Notes: a model not told the origin generated them from the letters alone. A DNA stretch of 64,000 nucleotides from Triangularia verruculosa (GCA_033296885.1 MU863966.1:86894-150893), one strand, 5' to 3'. Positions 53,714 to 63,689 are shown, numbered from the stretch's first letter. Numbers and translations are program-made.

Positions 53714-54637
53714 CTAGGCACTAGGACCGCCGCGCCTCCACTGACCCAGCTTGGCCCAGCGGTCTTCCTTCAAACGTTGTGACGCCTGGGATTTGGTGTT
53801 GGTGGTAGCTTGGGCAGCAGGGTGCCCCGAGTCGGATATTGGTCGGACGGCAAGGGGATCGATGCCAAACTCGACACGGACATCACGGCCATACAGACGT
53901 CTGAGGAGGATTGAGCCGACCTCGGCCTGTGATCGGAAGCTGCAAAACCTAAACTCAACTGTGCGCTTGGTCTCAGACTCCCGGACAACGGTCACCTCCT
54001 CTTCTTGGTAATCAAAGTTTTGGCAGAAGAGAGTCCTAAGCTCCGGAATACCGACCACGGCCGTAGAACCTGTGATAATCAAGACACGTGACTTGTCATC
54101 GTCGTGGGTAGATGGGTCGGACTTGATCTGGTTCCAGCACACTTGGGCAGTTTCTTTGGTGAAGCCGACGTCAAAGAAGAGACCACCCCTCTGAATGAAG
54201 TCATGGAGCTTCTCAGTCCCCTCTCTGCTGAACATGACCACTTTGGCCGCTGCTCCTTTCTGTCCCTTGTCGATATTGGGCGGGGTAATGCTGACAGAGA
54301 ATACGCGCCCAAAAGGAGCATGGGGGATGAGAGCCTTGAGCAACTCCCTGGCCTCGAGTGTAGCTGGCAGCTTGGTGATAAACAGACTGACGTTTTGGTC
54401 GTCAGCCATGGCGCTGGGTTTGTTCCGCGGGTTGTTGATGTCGCCGCGGTAATTGCGCGAGAAGCCTTTCGCCTCTCTTCTATCGCCCTCTTTGTCGTCA
54501 TCGACCGCACCGCGCTGGGTGAGTATGTCCATCGGGCGAAGGACGGGGGTGGCGGTGGTATCAGAATCAGCGGTAGGAGGTGCGTCGGTAACTGCACTGC
54601 GCGTGCGAGCACCAGGCTTGGGGCGGCCGTTGTTCAT
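53714..54637 (-). CDS. RRM-like protein, tandem family copy 1
   Basis: A single exon of 307 residues. A disordered N-terminus leads to a short family motif, RPMDILTQRG, and GFSRNYRGDINNPRN. The first RRM-like fold (about 88-180) has the RNP2-like strand NVSLFITKLP, the PHAPFGRVFSVSITPP loop and the RNP1-like strand AAKVVMFSREG; WNQIKSDP closes it. A second similar fold (about 195-275) runs from SRVLIITGS through FCSFRSQAEVGSILL to VEFGIDPLAV. The tail ends WAKLGQWRRGG. Aromatic residues typical of RNP1/RNP2 RNA contacts are mostly replaced, so RNA binding is uncertain. The copy at 55873-56652 and the pseudogene at 58430-59006 are paralogues in the same orientation. A TATA-like ATATATAGATA (plus strand about 54875-54886) lies 240 bp upstream. 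Confidence 0.7.
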   Translation of the reverse strand: MNNGRPKPGARTRSAVTDAPPTADSDTTATPVLRPMDILTQRGAVDDDKEGDRREAKGFSRNYRGDINNPRNKPSAMADDQNVSLFITKLPATLEARELLKALIPHAPFGRVFSVSITPPNIDKGQKGAAAKVVMFSREGTEKLHDFIQRGGLFFDVGFTKETAQVCWNQIKSDPSTHDDDKSRVLIITGSTAVVGIPELRTLFCQNFDYQEEEVTVVRESETKRTVEFRFCSFRSQAEVGSILLRRLYGRDVRVEFGIDPLAVRPISDSGHPAAQATTNTKSQASQRLKEDRWAKLGQWRRGGPSA

Positions 54638-55872
54638 GTTGATGGGTTTCCTGATAATAGATATTAGTAGCTGAATGACTGCTATCAGATGTTTGGCTGA
54701 CTTGTATCAAGTCAGCATACCTTGAAAATCTCAACTGTAATTGGGGACTTTGCTGTGGCTCTTTACGATGATCGGGAGTAGAAAAACCGGCCACCTCAAA
54801 GTCCTCGCTGTGGGTAGCGTTTGAGTTGTGATGAGGAGAAAAAGAAAGGAATCAAGAATTGTTTGCGGGCAGAAATATATAGATATTGTGAGAGCAACCA
54901 AAGAAACAGTGAATAGCGAGCCCATCGTTGGGGGATGCTCTGGAGCAAGACCAGATCAACTAAGGCCCGCAACAGAAGTGAATAAAACAACTATCGCAGG
55001 GTCTTCGGCGCTGTTAGAGCAACTTTAACAAGTGGAAGCTCCGAAGATCAATACGCGGGTCTCCCTTCCAGGTTCTCAAGAATTCACCATGACCCTCATG
55101 CTCCCAGACCCCGCGATGACTACCTTACCTCGTCCCCTGGAAGTGAATACAGCGGACTCGGCGTTGGTCAATACCCTCGGTGAGAAAACCAGCCTTTATG
55201 GGAAAAGTCAAGAAGGTAGGTGCCTTAGGGAGGCACTATCCCTCTGTCGTCAATATTGCAGAAGCCGTTGATACCGTGGACGGAAAATGAAGCTATCTAG
55301 GAGATAATAAGCAGATCTTTTAGATAACATCACCGCATATTCATTCCGGCAGTGAATGGTGCCCATAGTAAGGTAGTTGGTGATTGGGAATTGCCAGATA
55401 TTGGTTAACAACCTGGAACCATTTAACATCCTGACGATACGCATATGACCTTTGGCATGGTGTTGAAGTCAGCAGTCAATGGGCCATATGTATGGATGGA
55501 CACTAGCAGTGTAGAGGTTGGCTCAGTGAGCGCAAGGAATAAATCTTAAAATCTTAGTTCTAAAGCTTACATCATAGAACCCGTATCAGCAGATGTCTGC
55601 CGTAACTTTTCGCTAGATAGGTAGTTAGCAAATCTCGAGAACATACTCAGCAAGCAATCAGAAGCACAAAAAGAACAAAAATAAAATAAGAGGAACAAAA
55701 ACAGCAAGAACAGAGGGTGAAAACAAAGCGAGCAGAGGGGAGAAGCTATATCCATTTACCAACGACATTTGTGTCGAGTCCTCATGATCGGCCATCCTTT
55801 CCATCCAGGTGTCACCTCCCCTGATCCCTGTTGATAGGTAAGGTAGTCTAAGGTAATCTAGGCGCTTTTGTC
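54638..55872. other. Spacer between RRM-like copies 1 and 2
   Basis: It holds the upstream region of copy 1 and the 3' region of copy 2. No gene seen. Part of 54960-55020 resembles the leaders of the other copies weakly (GTGAATAAAACAACT). Confidence 0.45.
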
Positions 55873-56652
55873 CTAGCACTGACCTTGACCGCGTCTCCAG
55901 CTACCTAAGGCAGCCCATTTATCCCCAGCCGATTCTCTCCCAACGCCCTTACCACCGACAGCCAGGGGATCGACTCCGAATCTAACCTTGGCCTCAGGAT
56001 ACTCGGCCGCGAGCAAGAGACGAAAGGCCTCGGCCTGCGCTCTATAAGAACAGAACGGCAGTTCGATTGTAATATGGTCGTTGTTTTTGACCTGCTTGAT
56101 TGTGATTTTGCCGGTTTGACAAACGATGTTCGCCTGCAGCAACTCTCTGATCTTGGTCTCATTTAAGACATCCTGACTGACTTCAATGAGTAGAACACGA
56201 GAGAGATAATGGGCGCCACCCGGCGCGGGGGTCTTGATTTGATTCCAACGGCCACGCACGACGCGACCTTCGATCACAAGCTTGCCCGCGTTCACAAAAT
56301 TGAGAAGGCGCTCGGCTCCGTCGCGCGTGAATGTGATGATCTTGGCGCTAGAACCATCATGATTGTCGCCGGGAGGTGTGACCGATGTCGCGTAGATCCG
56401 GTCGAAGGGGCGGTGGGGCAGAAGCGCGGCAAGCAAGCTCTCCTCATCGTACTCCCTTGGCAAGTTGGTCAGAAAAACGCTGACATTCATGTCGTCGTCG
56501 ATGTCGGCCGGTATGTTCTTGCGGTTGAAAATATCGCCCTTGTAAGCTTCGGAATAGCCCAAGACACGGCGCAAGACACGATCATTGTGTCCCAGCTCAT
56601 TAGGCTGCAGCAAAGCATCCATCGGATGAAAGACGCGGCCAGTTGGAGCCAT
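55873..56652 (-). CDS. RRM-like protein, tandem family copy 2
   Basis: A single exon of 259 residues with a shorter N-terminus than copy 1. Shared order: HPMDALLQP, LGYSEAYKGDIFNRKN, first RRM-like fold NVSVFLTNLPREYDEESLL with LLPHRPFDRIYATSVTPPG and SSAKIITFTRDGAERLL, then WNQIKTPAPGG, second fold SRVLLIEVSQDV ... ELPFCSYRAQAEAF and VRFGVDPLAV, and the tail WAALGSWRRG. Identity to copy 1 looks to be roughly a third by eye, with every block collinear, so the duplication is old. The sequence upstream (about 57011-57100) is similar to the equivalent region of the third copy. Confidence 0.7.
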   Translation of the reverse strand: MAPTGRVFHPMDALLQPNELGHNDRVLRRVLGYSEAYKGDIFNRKNIPADIDDDMNVSVFLTNLPREYDEESLLAALLPHRPFDRIYATSVTPPGDNHDGSSAKIITFTRDGAERLLNFVNAGKLVIEGRVVRGRWNQIKTPAPGGAHYLSRVLLIEVSQDVLNETKIRELLQANIVCQTGKITIKQVKNNDHITIELPFCSYRAQAEAFRLLLAAEYPEAKVRFGVDPLAVGGKGVGRESAGDKWAALGSWRRGQGQC

Positions 56653-58429
56653 CGTGCCTGTTACGCCGGAAGGCTGGTGATGTCTGGTGACGCTGCGAAT
56701 ACCCGGTTAGTAATGATTCTTGCGACTTTTCAACATGTGATGAACCGGGCACATACGTCGAGATAGTACGCAGCAGCACGAATCACGGCTTCAGGAGGGT
56801 ACTGTGAGCTTGTGCTGCAATAATTGCCGATGCAGTGGTTGTGGTTTGGTCGACTGTATGATGAAAACCCGGTATCGTCCACCAGTATGTAGTTGGATAA
56901 TGAGGTGAACGATTGAGAATGAGTGGCTGAGAATCAGCAGTCACCAGGTAGGTAGCTGGAAGTCGTTGTTCTGGGAAAAGTGTGAAAAGTCTGGAGGGCA
57001 GCGAGACACAGGTAATAAATACATGATTGAGAGCAACACCATCAGGCGAAGTGAATGTTTGGCGGGGCCAAACAGGCACAATCTGTTCTTCACCAAGCGC
57101 TGCTCCAGAGCAAGAAAGTTGCCGGTCCTCAATACTGGTCTAGAAGAGGAAGGGCCGGGTGTGGTGATAAGGGTTTGTCGAGCTATCCATCTCAGGCACT
57201 TTCTAGCCCTTGATAGAAGCCGTAAAAGGCCCAATATCCCCATATAGTTGATGATGATAATCGCCTAGACCAGTCGGCGGGGAATAGGGAGAGCCTTTAC
57301 TAGATGACCTTTCATTTTTGTTTATTTATGTATTCTTAGGGTTCAAAAACTGGTGTCGAATATCCCAGGTACCTTAGGTACTGTTACAATGGCAAGATCA
57401 TTGACCTTTATACCTTACCTCATCAGTCACAGTCAGATTATTCTTTGACACTTCCTGTAGATTATTGATTTCTATCAGTCATAGTTTGCAGCTGTTAACA
57501 GACTTTCAGCTACCTACCCCTTCAATGATGCCATGTTCCTGCCCTGAAAGTCTCCGCTTCGCATTTGATGGTGCACGATTCAGGTATGCAACCACGTTTT
57601 TGTTTACTTTAAGAAGCGTCATATTCGTCATTACCTTAGACCAAAACACCACGATCCTGGAGTGACAAATTCCCGTTTGATGCTCACAAAAGCCTGATTT
57701 CTTTCCTCGAAAGCCCTCTTCAAAACCACTAGTCATACGTAGGTACCTTATCTGACTGTTCCTTTCCCAGATACCTAGGTACCTAACGATTGTCTTTCTG
57801 TCTTCATCAGAACCAAGGCGAGCATAATGACTCCTACCTACCTAAATATTCAGTGTCTGGAGCCAGTTCTTCTTGTTTTTATCTGTCCTCCAAGGTTCAA
57901 TATACATAGCTTGTACCTTCCTCACTGGCGTGCCAACGTTAGCTTCGCTTTGTCTCATATGGCTCAGGCAACGATATGGTCGCTGCAGAAGATAAGGTAG
58001 ATAGTGGCGCATATGAAAGCCTGCAGTCTTTGAATGTTTGTTTAGAGTCATGATAAAGTAACCTGGTAGATTTTAACATCAGTCACCAATAAGGTAGCTC
58101 TACTCATAGGTGCTGAAAGATGTGGTTATGAGGCTTGATTGACTAGGTACCTACCTAGTTAAGAGTACGTGACACAGATGGGATGACGACTGAATATACG
58201 CTCAGTGACCTCCTGACACCCCTTGTTTTCTTAAAGACCCAGGTACCTTATCATTGCATGACTGTCACAGAGCCATGACACTGTTCTTCAGCAATAGGCC
58301 ACTCCTATTGACTGCGTCCCTATAGGAGAACCAGATCACTATGATATTCCCTTTTTATCTTCACATTACACGTGTATGTTATTATGTTGGCACTATTTCT
58401 TTGAGAATTTTTCACAGTGCATTTGCCCT
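56653..58429. other. Spacer between RRM-like copies 2 and 3
   Basis: It contains the conserved leader of copy 2 near 57011-57100, then A+T-rich sequence with many TACCTA/TAGGTA motifs (about 57365, 57740, 57771-57786, 57836 and 58143-58160). No gene seen. The part next to 58430 may include decayed sequence of the third copy. Confidence 0.5.
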
Positions 58430-59006
58430 TCATTTAAGAGTGACTGTTCCCGGAGCTGTGACAGACACAACATAAATTCGATTGAACAGGCTACCTATGC
58501 GGGAGGAGCGCCAGGATGAGATCCTTCTCGTTGTATATGCGCGAGAGATTCGTGAGAAACAGGCTCACATTCTCAGTGCCGAGAATGTCGGGCTGGATAT
58601 TTTTGACGCTGTGAACGTCTCCTCTGCAGGTTTCGGAGAAGCCAAGCAGACGTCTGGCTGCACGATCCTGTTCCCAGAGCACCGGAGCCTGTTCAACGGT
58701 GCTGGAGGCCTTCTGCAGGTTGATGATGGGCTGGACGAGGAAATCGGTATTGCCTTTGATCTGATGAACCTCGGACTGACCATTGGAGTGAGGGGCGTCC
58801 AGGTTCATCTCAAAATCGGCTTCGGACTGAGGGTGTGATAGCACAATGTCGCGATCCATCCCGTGAATCTTGAACTGGTGATTGGGGGAGAAGAAGTTGC
58901 CGTTCCTTTGGGCGATGTTAGATTGATGATTGACAGATTGCATGTTGCCGTTCATTTGATTTACTTCGGATTGACGATGACGGGATGAAGCGACGTGGTC
59001 ATTCAT
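58430..59006 (-). pseudogene. RRM-like family copy 3, frameshifted and truncated
   Basis: The frame from ATG 59006 runs to a stop at 58491 and contains the family blocks LLGFSETCRGDVHSVKN and NVSLFLTNLSRIYNEKDL, ending LLPHR. One base over, from about 58495, the sequence continues as SLFNRIYVVSVTAPG to a stop at 58430, which matches the next segment of copy 2 (PFDRIYATSVTPPG). A single-base change in length therefore separates the two parts, and everything after the first half of the first RRM-like fold has decayed. The N-terminus is expanded with imperfect repeats of the type HRQSEVNQMNGN / NHQSNIAQRNGN / HPQSEADFEMN. The repeat phase stays open upstream of the ATG to about 59045. It could still make a truncated protein. 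Confidence 0.65.
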
Positions 59007-60634
59007 CTGACCAATCTCAGACTGACGGTCGGGCGAGAAGATGAAGGCCGGGTGGAGGCACGGTCTGTATACTCATCAAAGAGGTGACCGTAGACCTCAA
59101 GCTAAAGGATCGAGAATATATCTGATGCTATTGTGTTAGCTTTGATCTTTACGTTTTCAATTGAGGAATTTATCATAATCATACCTTCAGTTAACCCAAC
59201 AATGGGAAAGCAAAGTAACGCGAGGAGACGTGTCTTGCGAGACTAGGCAGCGCGGCGAGGTGCGGCGGAAAAGCTTTCTGAGCAGCCTCGGTTTGGTGTG
59301 CGGGTGAGAGAGAGAAAACTTCGCAATAAAAAATGTAGTGGTAATAAATAAGGAACTAAGAGTAACACTACACGGAGGAGATGTTTTGTGGGGCCAGTAA
59401 AACAGTTTTTCACTTTTGCAATCATTGCTCTAGTAGGGCAGGCAAGCACAACTTTCGTCATCAGAGCTCGTCGAGCGGTTCACCTCCGGCGCCTTTAAGG
59501 CTTCAATGGAAGATTCAAGAAAGTCGATACGCATCCGTAGCTTCTGATAAGAATTTATCATTGTCTTATCTCAACACCTGTGGAAAAGATGTCTTTTTAG
59601 TGGTCTCTTGAACGTTTGCTATATGATACACTTGAGCACAGGAGGGGTTTCGGTGTCAAACACCAGCGCGACTGTTCCAAGAAGGCATGATATTTAACCT
59701 ATAGGTATTTATAATCCAGCTTAAGGTAGGTCGATGGGAGTCATATTATCTCTTAAATCTTACTATATGTTAATTCACCCTTGAAGTCACCTATTCATAA
59801 TGTTCATTGTACAACCATCACCATAAGATCATTCTATTTGAATCATCTCAAGGAAGTCATCTTGGAGATCTCTACTTTTTATGCTGTGACGCACGGACCC
59901 TGGGTAAGGGGTCACCCTACCAACAGGACTTTTGTTGACTGTAAGAGGCATGATCTTTGTCAGAGAAGTACATGGCGGATCCCAATCACACTGTGATCAA
60001 TCACCCCCAAAGTTCAGATACGATGTACGCTGCATCCCGCGCAGTGCTATCTGTAGGGAAGTTTCAAGGCTACCTAGCTAAAGATGATACGACAGTTTGA
60101 TTCCCAGGTGAACTACAACTCCTGATGCCTGGGTCTGCATCAGACAAGCCAAAAAGAAGCCATGTGGAATAATCTCCAACAATGTCCGCTGCCTTCAAGT
60201 TGAGAGGTACGTCAACTGAATTCCCTTCCGCTTTGAAGTGAGGCTCACACACCGGAAAACGAATGGAATCCAAAGCATTTGATTGGGCTTCCGAAGTGAA
60301 TTTGCTAGCCTTTTGTCAACTGTCCAGACCAAGAGTCTTCAAGGACCGAAACTGTACCTCTCAAAATTGAACGTCATCAAAGCATTCCAAAAGTGGGCTT
60401 GCTGTGCTCAGAAAAGGGGTGGGTCTTGGCATCAAAACATTCCCAAGATGCAGCCCCTCGGACGAACTGACGAGGCCATGACGTTCATGAAGTAAGAACA
60501 GAGGTACCTAGGTATCCAAGTGCATTAAAATATGAATTTCCTCGAGTTCAGACGCTATTTTTCGCAAGTGTTAATTCCTCCTTTCTTCCCATCCAGTCAA
60601 TAACCTGGTTCTTCGCCCTTGACAACCACCCACA
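59007..60634. other. Upstream region of copy 3 and ADH promoter
   Basis: It holds a segment at 59340-59440 similar to the leader of copy 2 (shared GGTAATAAATA at 59340-59350 and GGGGCCA block near 59395), then unremarkable sequence up to the alcohol dehydrogenase. GGTACCTAGGTA lies at about 60503-60514. No gene seen. Confidence 0.5.
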
Positions 60635-61765
60635 ATGGCACACGATATCCCCAAAGAACAAAAGGCTCAGGTCATCACGGCCGATGGCGGTACGCTACTT
60701 TCTACCCCTTTTTTCAACTGTTTTTCAGCCCCGCTAACAAAGTCCACAGTGATGAGCTTAAAGACCATCCCCGTCCCCACTCCCGGTCCCCAAGAATTGC
60801 TGGTCCACATTCTTTACTCGGGCGTCTGCCACACCGACCTCCACGCGCTCAACAATGACTGGCCCCTGCCCCGCAAGACCCCCCTTGTGGGCGGTCACGA
60901 AGGCGCCGGCGTCGTGGTGGCCAAGGGTAATTTGGTTGCGTCGGGCCAAGGCGTCGACGTGGGGGACTATGTGGGGATCCCCTGGCTCAGTTCCACCTGC
61001 CACCACTGCACCTTTTGCATGCAGGCTCAGGAGATGCTCTGCAGCGAGGCGAAGCTTTCCGGGTATACGGTCGACGGCAGCTTCCAGCAGTACGCTGTTG
61101 CCAACGCGTCGCATGTGGCCAAGTTCCCCAAAGATACGGGGGCCGAGCTGGATGCCGCTGCACCGATATTGTGCGCTGGATTGACGGTGTACACTGGGTT
61201 GAAGCAGAGCGAGGCGCGGCCGGGTCAGTATGTGGCTATTGTCGGGGCCGGAGGTGGCCTCGGGAGTTTGGCCACGCAGTACGCCAAGGCCATGGGGCTG
61301 CACGTCATCGCTATTGACGGGGGTCCGGAGAAGGGAGAGAGTTGCAAGAGGCTGGGGGCAGAGGTGTATATTGATTATTTGAAAAGTAAGGACCTAGTGG
61401 CGGATGTCAAGGCGGCCACAGCCGACGGGGTAGGACCGCATGGGGTTTTATTGCTGGCCCCGATGGAGAAGCCGTTTCAGCAGGCGACTGGGTATGTGAG
61501 ATCGCATGGGACGGTGGTCTGTATCGGTATGCCGGCTGGAGCAAAGGTGAGCATGCCGGTGTTTGACACGGTGGTGAGGATGGTACAGGTAAAGGGTTCG
61601 TACGTAGGAAATAGACAGGATATGGTGGAGGCGATAGACTTCTTTCTCCGTGGGTTGGTCAAGGCCCCCGTGAAGGTTGTGGGCATGAGCGAGCTTGGAG
61701 GTGTGTTTGATGCTATGAGGGAGAACAAAGTCGTGGGAAGATATGTGTTGGATACCAGTCGGTAA
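60635..61765 (+). CDS. Zinc-dependent alcohol dehydrogenase (ADH1-like)
   Basis: Exons 60635-60689 and 60750-61765 (60-nt intron, GTACGC...CCACAG) give about 356 residues, the length of fungal tetrameric ADH. Catalytic zinc ligands are in YSGVCHTDLHAL (Cys), VGGHEGAG (His-Glu) and PILCAGLTVY (Cys). The structural zinc site has the four-cysteine spacing CHHCTFCMQAQEMLC. The NAD fingerprint is VAIVGAGGGLGSLA and the coenzyme acidic residue falls in VIAIDGG, which favours NAD over NADP. The enzyme would interconvert ethanol or another primary alcohol and its aldehyde in the cytosol. An insert of about seven residues (ASGQGVDVGD) follows the catalytic His-Glu region. Physiological substrate is not determined by sequence. 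Confidence 0.92.
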   Translation: MAHDIPKEQKAQVITADGGTLLSTPFFNCFSAPLTKSTVMSLKTIPVPTPGPQELLVHILYSGVCHTDLHALNNDWPLPRKTPLVGGHEGAGVVVAKGNLVASGQGVDVGDYVGIPWLSSTCHHCTFCMQAQEMLCSEAKLSGYTVDGSFQQYAVANASHVAKFPKDTGAELDAAAPILCAGLTVYTGLKQSEARPGQYVAIVGAGGGLGSLATQYAKAMGLHVIAIDGGPEKGESCKRLGAEVYIDYLKSKDLVADVKAATADGVGPHGVLLLAPMEKPFQQATGYVRSHGTVVCIGMPAGAKVSMPVFDTVVRMVQVKGSYVGNRQDMVEAIDFFLRGLVKAPVKVVGMSELGGVFDAMRENKVVGRYVLDTSR

Positions 61766-62276
61766 GAGGTTACATGAGTTACATGAGACGTAATCTCTTG
61801 TACGTACCACGCTGATAGATGCCCGCGAGGCGTTTCAAGAACCAGAACATCGTCGTTCGGCGGCCGAATTTGTCACTGTTTACATTCATTCATAGCTAGA
61901 GTGGGGGCAAGGTCCTCCTTCTCAAATTCGCGCCATCGCGGGACCGACGTGACACTCGATTGTGGATAAGCCTTATCTTTGCTCCCATCTACCCTGATAG
62001 TTCGATAAACTGACCAGTCAGGGTAGGCTCGAACGTGCCATCTTTCAGCGCACCTACCTTATCCAAGGTCCAACCTGAATCTTATCAGCGGGTTGTGGAA
62101 AAGTGGGGCTGGTCTAGGCCCTGAAGCTCGTGAGAGCTTCAGAGGGCCAGACCACCAATATTGGTATCGGTTCCTAAAATAGAAGATGGCAGTGGTCTGG
62201 ATGTTTAGTTTAAAGGTCTAGATTCTTAGGTTCTTTCGAGCGCGGCTTCGGCCTTCGGTCTTTGGTCTTTTCCGCT
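61766..62276. other. Intergenic with hairpin
   Basis: 3' region of the ADH gene. It contains the inverted repeat listed at 62110-62154 and G/C-rich short repeats (CGGCTTCGGCCTTCGG) at about 62242-62257 just before the A+T island. No gene seen. Confidence 0.5.
62110..62154. repeat. Imperfect inverted repeat (hairpin)
   Basis: Left arm TGGTCTAGGCCCTGAAGCTC (62110-62129), loop GTGA, and right arm GAGCTTCAGAGGGCCAGACCA (62134-62154) are complementary apart from a small bulge and one mismatch. It could form a stem of about 19 pairs in RNA or single-stranded DNA. It lies about 345 bp past the ADH stop, too far to be its obvious terminator. Confidence 0.7.
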
Positions 62277-62513
62277 ACTTAATTTATATATAAATACTAG
62301 TTTTCTTATATTCGTTTAAATATTTTATTTTATTTTATAAATAAATTAATATTATTAATATAATTATTAAGTTTTATACTTTTATAATTATAAATCTGGT
62401 ACTTCCGACTGAACTTAATAATATTTTTTAAATCTCTTTATTTATTTATTCGAACTTATTAATTAATATATTTATCAATAATATTATTAAAAAAGTTATT
62501 TTTAATATAATTA
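62277..62513. repeat. A+T-rich island, left part (RIP-like)
   Basis: By count only about 24 of 233 bases from 62281 to 62513 are G or C, close to 90% A+T, against roughly half elsewhere. No open frames of note. In Sordariomycetes such islands usually are duplicated DNA mutated by RIP (C to T). The same composition resumes at 63785 after the inserted element. Confidence 0.75.
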
Positions 62514-62608
62514 TGTGACGAACCCCTGTACAGAACCTCTGAAAGGGATACTCGGTTGAAGGCTACTTCTGACAATTGGTTCGGTGCAGCTAAACAGTGC
62601 ACAACAAG
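62514..62608 (+). repeat. Left terminal inverted repeat
   Basis: 95 bp, beginning TGTGACGAACCCCTGTACAG and ending at ACAACAAG. It is complementary to 63690-63784 with a single mismatch seen by eye. Confidence 0.9.
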
Positions 62609-62653
62609 GTTAGCAGGTACCCAGGAACCTGCCTACAACTAGCACTACGAACC

Positions 62654-63289
62654 TCAACTGCCCTGAGAAACTGGAGGACTTCCATCGGAGGAACCCGGGG
62701 CGGCCAGGGGTGGAGAACTCCGGGAGGGGCCAGCGACTGGCTCCAGGAAAAGGTCGGGACCGGACGGAAGGTCGAAGGACGGGTCGTCCGGGAGATTCTG
62801 GCCAGGCCAGCCTAACATTGCGGAGGCCCAGTCGAGGGAAGAGGTTAAGGGAGGATTAGCGGTGGAGGAGGGTTGTGCTTCCTCCCGCTCCAGATCCTCA
62901 ATCAACCGCTCCTCGCGGGCCGCGATGCGACGGAATTTGGCAGTTAAGGCGCGACGCTGGGTGTCCACTCGCGAAAGCTTCGAAGCAGCTTGCAGCATGG
63001 TCGTGCGAGCCTTTTGCTCTTCGGCGTCCAGTTTCTCTTTCTGGCGACGAAGGGAGGCTGTCAAGGCGGGGGTAAGACCCAGGATATCGCAGTCGGAACG
63101 GCCAGAACTTATGCAATGGTTGCATTTGGAGGAGCGTTTAAAAACGCGACAATCGGAGATGTTAAGGGCTTCACAGGAAGAACAGGGAAGCATTTCGTCA
63201 CCAAAGATGGAAGCAGCGGCTGCAAGATTCTGGCGGCGAAGGGTGCTGGAAGGGCCTTTCGGCGTGGACTTCTTGACGCGGTTAGACAT
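62654..63289 (-). CDS. Cysteine-cluster, coiled-coil protein carried by the element
   Basis: An uninterrupted frame of 211 residues from ATG 63289. A basic start (MSNRVKKSTPKG) is followed by a compact cysteine cluster: CSSC, then C in ISDCRVF, then SKCNHCISSGRSDCDILG. This resembles small DNA-binding-like or Gag-type zinc clusters. I recall similar C-x2-C ... KC-x2-C ... RxCD proteins in fungal repeats, unverified. Next comes a long charged helix (about 75-135: LRRQKEKLDAEEQKARTTML and RRIAAREERLIEDLEREEAQ), then a Ser/Pro/Gly-rich tail with WASAMLGWPGQ. It is probably an oligomerising nucleic-acid-binding protein. A donor-like AGGTAAGT lies 40 bp upstream at about 63321, so a 5' non-coding exon is possible. 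Confidence 0.6.
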   Translation of the reverse strand: MSNRVKKSTPKGPSSTLRRQNLAAAASIFGDEMLPCSSCEALNISDCRVFKRSSKCNHCISSGRSDCDILGLTPALTASLRRQKEKLDAEEQKARTTMLQAASKLSRVDTQRRALTAKFRRIAAREERLIEDLEREEAQPSSTANPPLTSSLDWASAMLGWPGQNLPDDPSFDLPSGPDLFLEPVAGPSRSSPPLAAPGSSDGSPPVSQGS

Positions 63290-63510
63290 TGCGGAAGTGT
63301 GGTGATGGAAAGGAAAACTTACCTAGGAAGGAAGTTATTATTGGAAGAAATAAAAGAACTAGGCCATCGGGACGTCGGCCTGAGAGGGGAAGTATCGTGT
63401 TATAACTCTGGTATATGGACGAGAATAACGATTGGTTGTGGAACTACGGAAAGTAAGGACCAATCGGGAGAACGCCTAGGAGAACCAATTACGGTAAGGA
63501 ACGGTTGATT

Positions 63511-63581
63511 AGTGTGCTTAGGGCACTGAGCAGAGTAAGCAGAATGCTCAGTGTGCTCAGGGCACTGAGCAGAGTGAGCAC
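63511..63581 (+). repeat. Two 32-bp direct repeats inside the element
   Basis: AGTGTGCTTAGGGCACTGAG (start of 63511-63542) and AGTGTGCTCAGGGCACTGAG (start of 63550-63581) continue into CAGAGTAAGC / CAGAGTGAGC with few mismatches. Within them GCACTGAGCA and TGCTCAGTG pair as an inverted repeat, so hairpins are possible. They lie between the inner TATA motif and the gene start on the minus strand and may be promoter or transposition-protein sites. Confidence 0.75.
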
Positions 63582-63689
63582 GACTAGGAAAAGGTCTATA
63601 TATACGGAGGAACTAGATAGCTCGTAGATAGTTCCGCAGTATGCAATCACAGCTTGTATTCACGGTATCTTGTGTTTACATTGAGATAT

